Shown: positions 49,801-59,204, numbered from the stretch's first letter. The stretch: 64,000 bases of DNA from Sclerodactyla briareus (GCA_026419785.1 JAODTK010001788.1:1-64000), one strand, 5' to 3'. The notes: a model not told the origin generated them from the letters alone. Numbers and translations: made by a program.

Positions 49801-52800
49801 TTTTTAACATTAGCCAATCTATGGCCTGGTACCAATTCCAAGACGATATCGGGCTTACTGAGTAAGTGACAGTCTGGCCCAACCACGTTTGTCGAACTTG
49901 AACTTACATCAGACCAGTCTACTCTGGCATCTTTAATGGCCTTGTTTTTCCTTCCAATAGCTAAAGTTTTGCTTAAGAATGCATGTGTGCTGTGTGCCAA
50001 TGGAGCAAGCCACGAGGCCGCTGCGATTACTGTACCTAGAGTAAAGTAGGTCAAAAGGCTAAACAGGAACAAAGTGTCTTCACCCCAGGGCTAAGAGCAG
50101 ACATTAGGTAAGCAGAAAAAACTTTATAAACTGGGTCAGGCTTAGAAAAAAAAGTACAAGGAAGGGCCAGGATGCAATTTTGTCAATCTTCCAGATTAGT
50201 TTGCCCTAGATCTTAACCAAGATAAGGATAGCAGAAGTATAGTAATGGCGAATTCATTCCTAGCTTACGCAACTGCTACTACACGTAGAGAGCATGCAGT
50301 GAAAGTTAGCCAGACAGACAGTTCAGCCTTCGACTAGACACAGTAGGGGTCTAATTATACTGCTGCGGTATACAGTACGTACTGTACTCAATGGATAGTC
50401 CACTACAGTATCGCACTGTACTCAGATGAACAGACCCCCATACTACGTACAGCTATAGTCAGCAGTACGTTACTGTACTTGAAGGATAGGCTACTATAGC
50501 ATCGAACTGTACTTGATGGATAGTTTGGTATCATACTGTATTGAATGGATAGGTTAAAACATACAGTATCATGCTGCCCTTGATGGGTAAACTAGTAACG
50601 TACTAGAGGGGATAGGCTACTATAGCATCGAACTGTACTTGATGGATAGGCTACTACAGTGTCATATCGTACTTACTATATATGTACAGCAACATACTTC
50701 ATATACTTGATGAATAGCCAGTACTATGTACAGCATATGCGGATTGGTCTTGGTGTATAGGCTACCACAGTATCATACCGTTATCTGATGGCCGAGGCCA
50801 CAAAAGTACCATACTGCATTCCATGTATAGCTGTGCACAGCAGACACATGTGTCTGCTGACAAGAATAGGCCACTGGGTTTACAGACTCCTAGCTTCATC
50901 CCTGTATATTGCAATCCAATGTTGTATTGTGCGGGTAGGGTTTTTTTCTGCCCTGAGTCATGGCCTTAAATTAAAAGTTGGAAGGGGCAAGGCAATTTTT
51001 CTGAGGGCAATGTAAAATTGCCTTCGGTTACATCAAAATGGCAGGGCACCAAGGCAATTTAGAAAAACATCTTTAAGGGCAGCAAGGCAATCTGAAAAAA
51101 AGCGAGGGCAAGAAGGCAAACTTGAAAGTTACCGCAAAATGTCATCATACTAAGTAACATTATAAGCGAGCTCCAGTGCATTCCTGTCGGTCGGTCAAAA
51201 CGCTCGATTTTGACAACAATTTTTCAACTCGTAATTAATCATCTAGATACTCAAATGAGATTGTTTTTTTAATTTTCCATTAAAAAAATAATGTAGCTTT
51301 CTGGCATTATAATTCATTTATGCGTATCATGTAGGACTACTGATATATTGCAATTTATACTTGTGATGTGAAAAGTTTCGTCACTGACGAAGGAACTCGA
51401 GAGCAACTACAACCATAACAGCATCAACCTCATATCCAACACACACACATCATGCGGACCGTACAGCATACTTCTTGTAGCGCTAGCTGACCCTCCGCCC
51501 ATCGCTAGCGCTGTCCTGCATTCTGCCGCGAACCGGTTCGAACCATTCAAAACAACAACCACTCGCGGCCGTCCAGGCCTGGGTTAACGTTAATTATGGT
51601 GCACTTTATCTATTGATTTCACAAATTCACTACCAATTCCTAAGACAGAAATGTAGTAGTACAGTGATGGTGGAAGGATTAAAATTTTCAACTACGGTGA
51701 CGAGATGGGAGCGAGATTCGATAGGCCTACTCGATGAATTGACAGTAAGGTTTGCGGGGTTGATACAATAGCTCCAGGGTTGCGTACGTCAGTCGAGTTT
51801 TTACTTTCACTACGCAATAGTACAGTACCATTGGACATACACGGATATACGGATGCATGAGTTGCAAAAACATACAATAAAATGAACGAAAGGACTAATC
51901 CAAATGCAGAATTGAGTTAAAAATGAAATGCGGAAATGGGAAGGGAAACTCATGACCACTTTTTACATGGAATGGGGGCCTGCCCTTGATGATTCAATGG
52001 AAACTTTCAGAAGTTGCTGAAGGGTATTATTGTTTAGTTTGAGAGGGGGAGGGCACCGACAGCAATGAGCAATTAGGGCACGGCCCCAGTCACTGCTGTC
52101 GGTGAAGCATGAAATGTAAGGGCATCACGGCAAATTGGCGGGGCACCGACGACGATTGCCGTCGGTTGCGAGTCGGTAATTCGAGGCTGCCCTGAGGACT
52201 GAGCCTTTAGAACAGTGCGCAATCATTTCATGGTTGTATATAGTATATAGTTCCAACCATAGTTGAACAGAGACTCAATGTTTTACTCAGTATCTATGGA
52301 TCCTTCCTCAGATGCTGTAGATCGAGGCACTCCTGAGACAGTGCACAGTGAACACACATGATTGACAGCGTCAGAGCATGGTTCCACAGGCAGTTTGGGA
52401 ATCCAGTCCCACCCTCCCCCAGTCAATCCTGACACTACTAGCCAGATTTTGTACCTTTTTTACGATGAAATAGTACGTTAGTAGTTGGATTTTTTTTTTT
52501 TTTCCGAAAGCAAGTCTCTTTCAAGCGACCAGATTTTTTACTTCACATCAGAAATACATAAAAAACTATAAAGAAATAGAAAAAATATATGTAGTCAAAA
52601 GTTTTGAAGACAAAATCACTGCTGCAATTAATGTACAAGTTTCTGAAAGTGTGCAATAATCCTGCCTTTTGAAGAGCATTTTGTGACACCAGCTTCTCCC
52701 CCCAACCTTGTCTGCCTCTACTCTCCAAACTAATCCAGGCTACCCTGATATTACTGGCCGTGGGCATTCTTCTAGCATATATCATTATTATATATTTAAT

Positions 52801-53220
52801 TTGTACAACGCCATCAACAGCTCTCTCTGGATTTGTGCAAACTATAGAAGTGAACATTATAATTCATATTTTATGTACATGTATTTTCAGGTTCAATAAT
52901 TTTATGTTCCCTCAACATTCATTGGTCACTCAAACAGGTTTCAGAAACTATCTCAGTCAAAGTCTTGTGGTACTTTTGTGAGGCACAAATCACCACAGCT
53001 ACCCTGTATGCTCCTAAACATTTCAAAAGTGTCATTTTCGATTCATACATGTAAGTACCAGTTTTTACCTGTTATGAGGACCCTGGGATGATCATTCTGT
53101 CGTCTGTAGGTAGGACTGTCCACTCCCGGCGCTGGTAGAGAAAAACAGGAACAGCCAGGACCGCCAGAGAGGGCGCCACTAGAGTCCTCCTTAGTAGACT
53201 GCAGACCGCTGAGAGAGCAT
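34652..53220 (-). CDS. TDH: L-threonine 3-dehydrogenase, mitochondrial (whole gene, 7 coding exons)
   Basis: TDH oxidises L-threonine with NAD+ to 2-amino-3-ketobutyrate, which is split to glycine and acetyl-CoA in mitochondria. It is an extended short-chain dehydrogenase. Seven coding exons lie in order on the minus strand at 53069-53220, 47921-48035, 44927-45039, 41906-42108, 40737-40828, 40077-40340 and 34652-34813. Together they sum to 1101 bases, about 367 codons, the usual size of the family. The nucleotide loop (TG-GALGQLG), the catalytic YGVSK (YxxxK) and the PSTIGALG serine are all present. Eleven of twelve internal splice ends are canonical; the exon 6 acceptor is not. Every exon carries one or more single-base frame slips, often in C or G runs, while conserved residues are kept. 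This argues for sequencing error over decay, although a decaying gene cannot be excluded. Confidence 0.88.
34995..35180 (+). repeat. Dispersed repeat, copy 2 (partner of 20284-20480)
   Basis: Blocks in the same order as copy 1 include TTTCTATTCATGGAGAAAAT, TTTGCAAATTTTCAAAAGCC and GCCACGGGACCTATTCACAA. It lies just upstream of the last TDH exon on the plus strand, within TDH intron 6. Confidence 0.45.
36215..36345 (-). repeat. AGGTCA-type dispersed repeat, minus copy
   Basis: On the minus strand it reads AATAACTACGACTCCACTC, GGTGGATCAAGCTCATACTG, GTATGTGGGTTCCCAATGAG, TACTGTTCCCTATTG and GGTCAGGCCAAAGGT. This matches the copies at 16515-16685 and 16855-17010 block by block. A translated frame across it resembles a protein only because the repeat happens to be open. 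Confidence 0.6.
37888..37975 (+). repeat. TATCGG hexamer repeat within an inverted repeat
   Basis: Four tandem GTATCG hexamers are followed by GGGACGATTATGG, an A/T spacer, then AATCG...CCCGATATTGGCATAATCG. The outer parts are complementary, so the segment can fold. Related sequence (GGTATAGGAATCGTCCCGAT then TATGGCATAATGG) occurs at 36856-36890, suggesting one repeat family. Confidence 0.5.
39860..39915 (+). repeat. Short GC-rich tandem repeat
   Basis: About two and a half copies of a 21-base unit, GAGGCCGAGGCGGGAAGCTC with small changes, follow one another. The same GAGGCC word is enriched at 35495-35570. Confidence 0.6.
40077..40340 (-). CDS. TDH: TDH exon 6: MIYVDDCLR block, unusual acceptor
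   Basis: The exon reads DYAVEILDHALQEGSYTSFL, then MIYVDDCLRGISEMLEAPAG, RTYNI, and FSPRELATELRKDVPSMEMK, ending with NDKDI at ATTG/gtgagc. The 5' edge is odd. By homology coding should start at ACTATG (40340), but the two bases before it are TG, not AG. A CAG nine bases downstream could be used in frame, dropping three residues (DYA). A C6 run that should be C7 by homology breaks the frame before MIYVDD. Confidence 0.88.
40737..40828 (-). CDS. TDH: TDH exon 5: DFRCLR block
   Basis: The exon lies between CACTTCCCAG and ACCACAG/gtaaga and reads YYYIK, VGVDFRCLRL, PGVISG, then APGGGTT, matching the substrate-loop region that follows YxxxK. It joins exon 4 in phase 0 (ELLGA-YYYIK). Two or three single-base slips are present. 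Confidence 0.88.
40860..41430 (+). repeat. 18-bp minisatellite in TDH intron 4
   Basis: The unit is close to ACCTAGTAACTGACATAA and is repeated some 25 times with substitutions and 1-2 base indels. It is best preserved between 40975 and 41060 and decays toward both ends. It lies in the intron between TDH exons 4 and 5. No coding role is likely. Confidence 0.8.
41440..41610 (+). mobile_element. Degenerate MITE copy (left part)
   Basis: The segment matches the left half of the MITE at 55902-56254. It has a degraded end (GAAGGATAACTGAAGGAT), then AATAGCTGGA, CTCAGTCCAACCCG, TTTCTGTACAGAGTTAGAGG, CCTTTGAAGCTTGCGTG and a TGCAATACAT block. The right end is not recognisable. Confidence 0.5.
41906..42108 (-). 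CDS. TDH: TDH exon 4: PSTIGALG and catalytic YxxxK
   Basis: The acceptor is GTGCCCTACAG and the donor GGAGCG/gtgagg. Readable blocks are NVPLATR-NIQ, MELAKEYNL, LFCPSTIGALG, then TIYGVSKVHTELLGA. The serine of PSTIGALG and the tyrosine and lysine of YGVSK are the expected catalytic residues and are intact. At least three one-base losses fall in short homopolymers, for example in the GGG of the NIQG region and in an AAAA run. One in-frame stop lies just before SPKTIYG. Confidence 0.9.
42109..44926. other. TDH intron 3 sequence
   Basis: No gene is recognised. At 43075-43400 there is a stretch containing CAGAAGTCCATGCTAGCATG followed by AGTTAGATGGG, which resembles a SINE-like dispersed sequence, though I cannot show a second copy here. 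At 43480-43520 and 44235-44285 a similar AARTGATCAMTAAGACT block occurs twice. Confidence 0.4.
44927..45039 (-). CDS. TDH: TDH exon 3: HFSALLSAVGE block
   Basis: The exon follows TTTTTCTTCAG and reads GPYCFV, a slip, then DVLDFRNIQ, another slip, then VVHFSALLSAVGEP, ending at the donor gtaaga (44926). The HFSALLSAVGE block is the most diagnostic TDH signature in the window. It lies beside the cofactor in the Rossmann fold. Confidence 0.9.
45872..46301 (+). repeat. 222-bp recent tandem duplication in TDH intron 2
   Basis: Unit 1 (45872-46093) and unit 2 (46094-46301) are nearly identical, both starting AATGTTGGGAAGTGAAATTT and both containing CAGATTTCATGTTTTGGATG and CAGAAGTTAACATCAGGCCC. 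The main difference is a GGGTGGGGGGGGG-type insertion present only in unit 1 near 45930-45942, plus a few single-base changes. This is much younger than the other repeats in the window. It could also be an assembly duplication. Confidence 0.85.
46500..47920. other. TDH intron 2 sequence, upstream part
   Basis: No gene is seen. A C-homopolymer lies at about 46523-46540. A dispersed repeat at 47255-47365 matches 26150-26265. The remaining sequence shows no conserved frame. Confidence 0.45.
47921..48035 (-). CDS. TDH: TDH exon 2: glycine-rich NAD-binding loop
   Basis: The acceptor is CCTTCCAG. The exon begins with the rest of the nucleotide-binding loop, GALGQLG, then LSGLLKKKYGNE and LILSDI, where strand beta-2 ends in the acidic residue that holds NAD ribose. 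Two frame slips are needed inside 115 bases. I place the donor at ACAGAGACT/gtaaga because this gives ten residues between SDI and the GPY of exon 3, the spacing seen in the family. An alternative donor after GATATA (gtgagg, 47950) is possible. Confidence 0.82.
48499..48744 (-). CDS. Possible downstream exon of an unidentified membrane protein nested in TDH intron 1
   Basis: After the acceptor TTTGTTGCAG, a minus-strand frame reads LKKCVETVLITVLTNWWTLA then GLTLGYARQENGSSSS and stays open to a stop at about 48499. The first part is a plausible membrane segment. It starts in phase 0, exactly matching the donor phase of the candidate exon at 49908-50035. No family is recognised, and the 3' part may be non-coding. 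Confidence 0.28.
   Translation of the reverse strand, partial: LKKCVETVLITVLTNWWTLAGLTLGYARQENGSSSSVAIPPSTAMTGDRYCSRPYCMNVIGQDTGIGKKKKSVNYTLFLET
49600..49800 (+). mobile_element. Possible degenerate tRNA-type SINE
   Basis: GAGCCCAGTGGTTAAGG near 49620-49636 resembles a tRNA A box and D-arm, followed by GC-rich sequence. No B box is convincing, so this is only a suggestion. Confidence 0.2.
49908..50035 (-). CDS. Possible upstream exon of an unidentified membrane protein nested in TDH intron 1
   Basis: The patch lies between an acceptor CTTTACTCTAG and a consensus donor GAT/gtaagt. In the open frame it reads TVIAAASWLAPLAHSTHAFL, then SKTLAIGRKNKAIKDARVD, a hydrophobic segment followed by a basic stretch. 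The splice signals are good and the phase fits the candidate exon at 48499-48744. It lies on the same strand as TDH, so it could be a nested gene or a chance exon. Confidence 0.3.
50355..50800 (+). repeat. Roughly 35-bp minisatellite in TDH intron 1
   Basis: Units approximate GATAGGCTACTATAGCATCG followed by AACTGTACTTGATG, repeated about ten times with strong drift. Two units near 50485-50525 and 50608-50650 are nearly identical. It has no coding meaning. Confidence 0.7.
50970..51130 (+). repeat. GGCAAGGCAATT-rich repeat, left arm
   Basis: Repeated GGGCA-AAGGCAATTT words occur with the hairpin-forming GCAATTTTTC...AAAATTGCC. A related GGCA/TGCCGTCGGT-rich segment lies about 1 kb away at 52040-52200. 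Confidence 0.5.
52040..52200 (+). repeat. GGGCACCGAC palindromic repeat, right arm
   Basis: GGGCACCGACAGCAAT...CACTGCTGTCGGTG and GGGGCACCGACGACGATTGC-CGTCGGT are two imperfect hairpins in about 130 bases. Together with 50970-51130 they flank roughly 900 bases of sequence without a gene. Confidence 0.55.
53069..53220 (-). CDS. TDH: TDH exon 1: targeting peptide and start of Rossmann fold
   Basis: I take the start as ATG at 53220-53218, followed by an Arg/Ser/Leu-rich stretch. In a neighbouring frame this stretch reads SAVCSLLRRTLVAPSLAVLA, the composition of a mitochondrial presequence, so a frame slip lies in this part. The exon ends with RRQNDHPRVLITG, the family's first beta-strand, and the donor ATAACAG/gtaaaa. 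Phase 1 at the donor joins exactly to exon 2 to complete the TG of TGxxGxxG. The start codon is provisional because the frame is broken. Confidence 0.8.
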
Positions 53221-55901
53221 TTTTCAAATATATATGGACAAGATGATATGATGAAAGAATTATCCTGTGGCATGTCATCCTTATTCTGTGAAAAAAAAGT
53301 GATGAAAATACAATTCTATAAAAAATATACACTACAGTTGCTGTTCATTTTGCTATACCTGTACTGTTCACTGACTGTCTACATCCTAAAGGGAGAGATC
53401 TATAACGCCTTTCAGAAAAGGAGAAAAAACACGCTATTTTAGAAAGCTCAAAGTTTTTGTGAACTACAGTACATGGAATAATTTCTGGAATCCATTTACA
53501 TGTATTGTCCTGTATTTGTGTAATTTTACTTCATCTATTTCTTGATTCAGCCATTATATAGGGCAGGGGTCTTCTGCACCACACTCCTATGAAACTTGTC
53601 TATGCTGAGTAAAAAGGCATTTATTACATTTGAGTGGCTTGATACTTTGCATGGTTCAAACAAGGGAATTTTTTTTGGAATTTAACAGGATGCATGAAAT
53701 CGCCGAGCTGGACACACTGGCTCTCCAACTTCAGGAGGGGTCTCTATTATCTGTCTTTAATTCACTTTGTCATTGTCAAATGTCAATAATTCATTTAATG
53801 TTAATGTTGTAATTCATTTAGTGAGTACTACCAACAATAGCACTGTGCCTATGTGCTTCCACCAGTATCGGTATCAAGACTGATCTAGGGTATGTATGCT
53901 AGAAGTGAACCTCAAATTATCTCCACAATTAGTTCCTTAACATATATATCATCATTATCGTCATCATCCAGTTTTACATGATTACGTCGCGGTTCCACAT
54001 TTACTACTACACTATGCCACTTAATTTCATACAGCTTGTACAACATAATATTGTGGGAATTTGTTACATTTGAATTAATTAAATTGAAAATCCAAAGTCA
54101 CTGATATATCTCAGCGATATTGTATACCTCAATGCGATGATATACTATAGTATAAGCACATGTTGCTGGATTCAATATAGGGTTGCCCAAAACTGCTCTA
54201 ATAATGAAAAACAAGAGGGCAATCCCCGGAGTTGCAGATCTCATCGCAAATGTGGAACTATTATTTTGTTTCTACTTGCTACCTTTTCGCGAGTTGCAAA
54301 GGACAAAATTTATCAAAATATGTCTGAAACAGCCATTTTCCCCCAAAAATATCATATTCATGGAAATTCAGTTAATTTACAGCATAAATGTTGGGAAACC
54401 CTTTGTTTTTGATACTTTGTACCTTCTTCTGAAATTTGGATTCATTCAGTCCTCCCAATCTCTAAATATACCAAAAACTGAACAGATTTTCAAAAATTCT
54501 CAATTTGGCCAAAAATCTATTTTTCCCCCTAAAATTGGCAATTTCCCTCATTTTGGGCTGATGCAGGGAAAAAGTTGGTATTTGTGCCTTTTTACATTGC
54601 TACAAAGTTTGAAATCATTCAGCCATTGGAATAAGGGAATATCTTAAAATAGTGAATGGAAAAACTTGGTCTTTTGCCTCCTAAATGCCCCAATTTTAGA
54701 GTTTCCGTTTAATTTTGAGAGCAACTATGTGGTTAGTGACTATTCAATCCTGTGCAAAATTTCACTTTGTTCAGCCACCACAGGCATGGAGATATTTGCG
54801 AAAAACCATCAAAATCTGACGGACACGCAAACGCACACACGAACACACACAAACGGACACTTTTTGCGAGTGCACCTCATTGGCTGGATCACCCTGGCCA
54901 CCCCCATGGGTACCCACCACTGGGTACCACACAGGGATAGTTTCAAACCACCACTATGGTTACCATAGCAACTGTTGCTATGGCAAACCAGAAACAGTAC
55001 ATAAGGTGAAAGTGGCAAAGTGGACTAACAATATTTCTCATTGGCCCTTGTGTGACCGATGAATAAAAAAAGACCTTTGGATCGGAGTATAAGAGCACCT
55101 AAGCACACAGGAGAATTTGAATAATTATTTTTCAAAATAGATGCAATTATGCATTATTCCTTCTCAGATATATTCACCCACAGGTTTACAGTTGCAAACA
55201 CTTGCAACCAAAATAACATAACGCCGACAAAGTTGACAACCGTAAATTCAAACTGAAGTCTGATTTTCACTTGAATTCAATCCAGTGGGAGAAGAGGGTT
55301 TGTCACATACATAACTATCTTGATATTATAATTTTGACCTCCTGATAAGCCCTCACAGTGTCTGGTCAACTTCTTCCAAATTACTATAACTCACTGTATA
55401 CAACATTTTTTGTGGAGAAACAAATGAATGAGGCAACATGCCACCCACTCCACTGTACCTGTATCGTGTGACTGACACTGTCATCCTAACAGTGTAATGC
55501 ATGATTAATCCTTCATCCTCTCATATATACCTCCATGAACCTCTGAATTTCCATCTATATATATTCCATTTTTTATCCCTCCCCCAAGTACAACACAACT
55601 ATTCATTTCTAAACAGTGTTGACCACATTCCGAAGGCATCACAGTAGAATATCCACATCCCTGTCGTCAACAGACTATTCCTCATACCCACCACCATCTA
55701 CCCATTTCCCCCCACAATTTAGGTGGAATTGCCTACTGGAAGGATGGCGCTCAATTGATCTTGGAAATCTGGTGGTGTCGTGTTCTGATTGGTGAGTATT
55801 ACCTGCAGAGGATCGGAGGTTAAGACGAGTTGGAATGTGGACTGTGCTGCGACACAGGATGAACAGGACTGTGGCGCCAACCCATTGAGACAATGATTAA
55901 G
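53221..55901. other. Region upstream of TDH, no recognised gene
   Basis: This is the 5' side of the minus-strand TDH gene. I see no clear TATA box or CpG island at its edge. An exon-like plus-strand patch at 53690-53755 (HEIAELDTLALQLQEGSLL) is too short to call. An X-box palindrome at 54959-54983 is listed separately. Confidence 0.45.
54959..54983 (+). promoter_or_regulatory. RFX X-box palindrome (candidate)
   Basis: GTTACCATAGCAAC at 54959-54972 matches the RFX consensus (GTNRCC-N-RGYAAC). It is followed at once by its inverse, so 54963-54983 is a perfect 10+1+10 inverted repeat centred on T (54973). RFX dimers bind such sites in promoters of ciliary genes. It lies 1.7 kb upstream of the TDH start, in what looks like old repeat sequence, so function is unproven. 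Confidence 0.5.
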
Positions 55902-56254
55902 AAAGGACAACTGCAGGGTGATTTACACAGGAGCTAATTCAATAGCTGGATAAGCTGAATGCTTCAGTCCAAACCGGAAGTTCATAGGATTTTCCGTTAC
56001 AGAGTTATAGTCATTTGAAGTTTGTGTATTGTGAAGAAGGTGTAATGTGCAAGATCGAAATGCATCCCATCATGCAAATAATAATTGATGTCATACTTGC
56101 AAACCCGGCAAACATTTTCTTTGTGTTCCAGTGAAGGCCAAGAACTCCACTAGGAACATCGTATTGAAGTGGGGTTTGGACCTATAGATACAGTTTTCCA
56201 TCCTCCACAATATAACCTCTGGTTTATTCGGTATCCAAGCTGCAGTTGTCCTTT
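55902..56254 (+). mobile_element. MITE, complete copy (AAAGGACAACTGCA ends)
   Basis: This copy has AAAGGACAACTGCAG at the left (55902-55916) and the inverse CTGCAGTTGTCCTTT at the right (56240-56254), a near-perfect terminal inverted repeat of about 15 bases. TTAA occurs at both outer edges (55897-55900 and 56253-56256). The 353-base interior has no coding potential. Relatives lie at 5117, 21933 and 41440. Confidence 0.8.
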
Positions 56255-59200
56255 AAAACACAGCTTAATAATTTGATATGGATCCTCTTTCCATTAGTTG
56301 TAATAATGTGTCACAGTGGTTTGCTCAAGGACAGAATCCACCAGAGTAACTGGATGCAGTGATGTACCCCAATTCTTCTCAGAATCATGTTTTCTTTCTA
56401 CTATCATACTTGTGTATTATTCTTGTTCTCTGTGAATAGGCATTGTTTACGATATGCTAAAAAGCTCCAGAAGATATTAAGCATGTGAGAAAAATGTTTA
56501 ATATATTTATGCACTTCGGGAGTGTTTTTACAATATATGTAGGCCTAACATTTGAGAAAAAGAACCTTTTTCAAAAGTTCCTTTTTTGGTATCCGGGACC
56601 TTTTCTGACCAGGTAAGAAGGTAATCCAACCTACTGCAATCTGCAAGAGGAGACTTTGATGATTTGCAGTTTTTTGCATAACATTCCAATTATGCCTCTT
56701 TAATGACTTTCGACCTAAAATCCAAAACTAGTCCAATAGCATGCATCAAACACTATGTAACACTGTATGAAGGTTAATCCAACTTTATTACATGGAGGAA
56801 AAAAGCATTTTGCATGTTTCTGCATGATGGCCCATAATTCCCCTTCAATATAGGCTACCATCTTTGACCTCAACTCTGGGAGAGGTCGAAGATGCCCAAT
56901 GCGCTGTGAACATGTTCCCAATTTTGTCAAAATCTCCCCGGGAACGAACAAGGCTGAAACAGGACTTGACAAATGAATGGGTGGGTACAGTAGGTAAAAT
57001 AAATTAGGCAGTAGTATAAGCCAGTATAGAGTTACAGTATACAACACCGGTTTTGTGCAATTTGTCCATTTGTGACAACTTTCTCAACATGTCATCCCTG
57101 TCAATAGGTTTTACCGGATGACTCCTGACTGAGCTCACCAATTAGTCAGTAGGAACAATACCTTGTAGAAACCTTCTGATTCTGCCAAATAAATACAGAA
57201 CATCTGTCAAATTATTTCGGAAAACAATTAGGTCACCAAGAAACTATGAGATTCATCAAAATAAACAATAATAATATATGTACCACCACCCCAGACTGCC
57301 TCAAATTACATTATCAGTTATGGGGGCTTTTCCATTCTACATCAGGTTCCCGAAAAATGAAGAAATCTGGAATGTGCGCTAATGACACTGTATGACAAGT
57401 GGATCAGTAAGTAGTTTTTGCAGACGTTTTTTTTCTGTTTTCTGATTCTATCAGCATACTGTACAGTAAATGCTAACTTGATTCCTTCATCCAGAAACCC
57501 GATTTGAAATTATTGGCCGAGCAGGCGATTGGCCAAGCAGTATGGCATTTGTCACAAATGCTAGAACCGGGGGACAATGACGCATGCACAGGAGCTGTCA
57601 GTTATCTCCAAACTGTCTTTGATTTTCATATTGGGCCATATGCAAAATGTTCTGCATTGGAAAGTGACATCACAGTACTGCGTAGTACAACCCAGCAATT
57701 ACTTTCTCGTCGAATCGATTCTGATGTTATGAATTTTCCAATCATTTTTGTTTCAAGCAGGCAGAAACCAGTGCTGGAGTCGAAGCTCTAATGCTCATTG
57801 CTCAATAATGAACCGAGGGTGGACTGTGTGATCAAATCCCATTGGCATTTTGCATGCTGGCTCGGATGACTGTTCCAAAATTACCAATTTTAGAGATTGT
57901 CTGCTTGGCCATCACTGCATAGTGCCCACTTGAAGTACTTCAAATGATGACAAATGGATTTATAGTTTCCCTACTACCACAGAAACTTTACAAACTACAG
58001 AAATTGTAGACAGAAATGCTGTGTGCCTCTTTTTCAGTTCCATGGACAGGTCAGACTACAGTACTTGATGATAACTTCATGAGCAAACACCCGTTACCGA
58101 CTTAAATAATTTCATAGCTTTGGTATGAGTTAAAAAGCATGAACGAATCTTAGTTATGTCCCCTTTCCTCTCCAATTCATAGGGAATTTCAAAATTGCTT
58201 TCTTTTTGTGCATTTACGTGAAAAAAAGCAAGATATGGTTCATTATCGCTTACTGAAATATCATTTAAATCCTACGAGATAAAACAAGTCCATTGCCAAA
58301 TACAATGTCCTTGTGCTTGTCAGGGACTGTTTCAATTTCCCCTAATTTTTTTATTTTTTTTAAGGGGTGGGGGGGGGGTTACTCTTTCACAAAAACCTAT
58401 TTCATTGAGTGGAAGTAAAAAATGACCTGGTTATGGGATTTTTAGGTCCACAATGCACCCCACCCCCCCCCCCTTGGTTTCATGAACACTGGAAAGGTAA
58501 AAGTCAATGTTACATCACAAGCCCCTGGACTCCAAAGGCAAAATGTTATAACAGTGATACTGTCTACTAAGCAACCTCCATGAAATGCCCCATATGAGGG
58601 CGCATTGGAGTATAAACTAGAACCATAACCGAACACTAGGCCTAGGCTATACCTAACGATTAGTTTACCTCTTATTTGCTGTTGATTACTGAGTAAAATT
58701 AAAGCACGATGTCCAGTTATCCCACTTAGTCCTACTCCTTGACTCGGCTTCGTTAAATCACACGTAACGGAAAACCTTGAATGTATTCTGTATGTACAAT
58801 GATCGCCGTATCTCCTTCGAGGCTTGACGCAAAACCAAAAATTGCTAAGAAAAAGTTTCCGCGTGGATAACTAGTTTGGTTGAGTTTGTTTCCTAGCATC
58901 GGTGTAGTAAAACGTGTTTTGTTCAGAAATTTAACCAGTCGTTTAACTAGACCACAGCACAGGCACAGTTTACTAGCACACGGCATTTTGAGCTAGCTCA
59001 AGGCGCATAATATTGTACACCACATATTTTCCGCTGAGCATGGCAAGCCATCCACACACATACGTCACACCACCCCGTGATTAGCAAATCAAATGCTAGT
59101 TTGATTAGCATCATTGCGTATCACGGGGCTTGGAGCTAATTAGGTACACGCGTCTCCACTCACATATGGTCCGGTCACTACCTTATGGCAGCCCGTGTCT
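56255..59200. other. No recognised gene
   Basis: No gene can be supported. A plus-strand frame at 57504-57791 (95 codons) and a minus-strand ATG-led frame at 58753-58986 lack known motifs. G/C homopolymers lie near 58366-58380 and 58456-58475. Confidence 0.45.
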
Positions 59201-59204
59201 TGAC

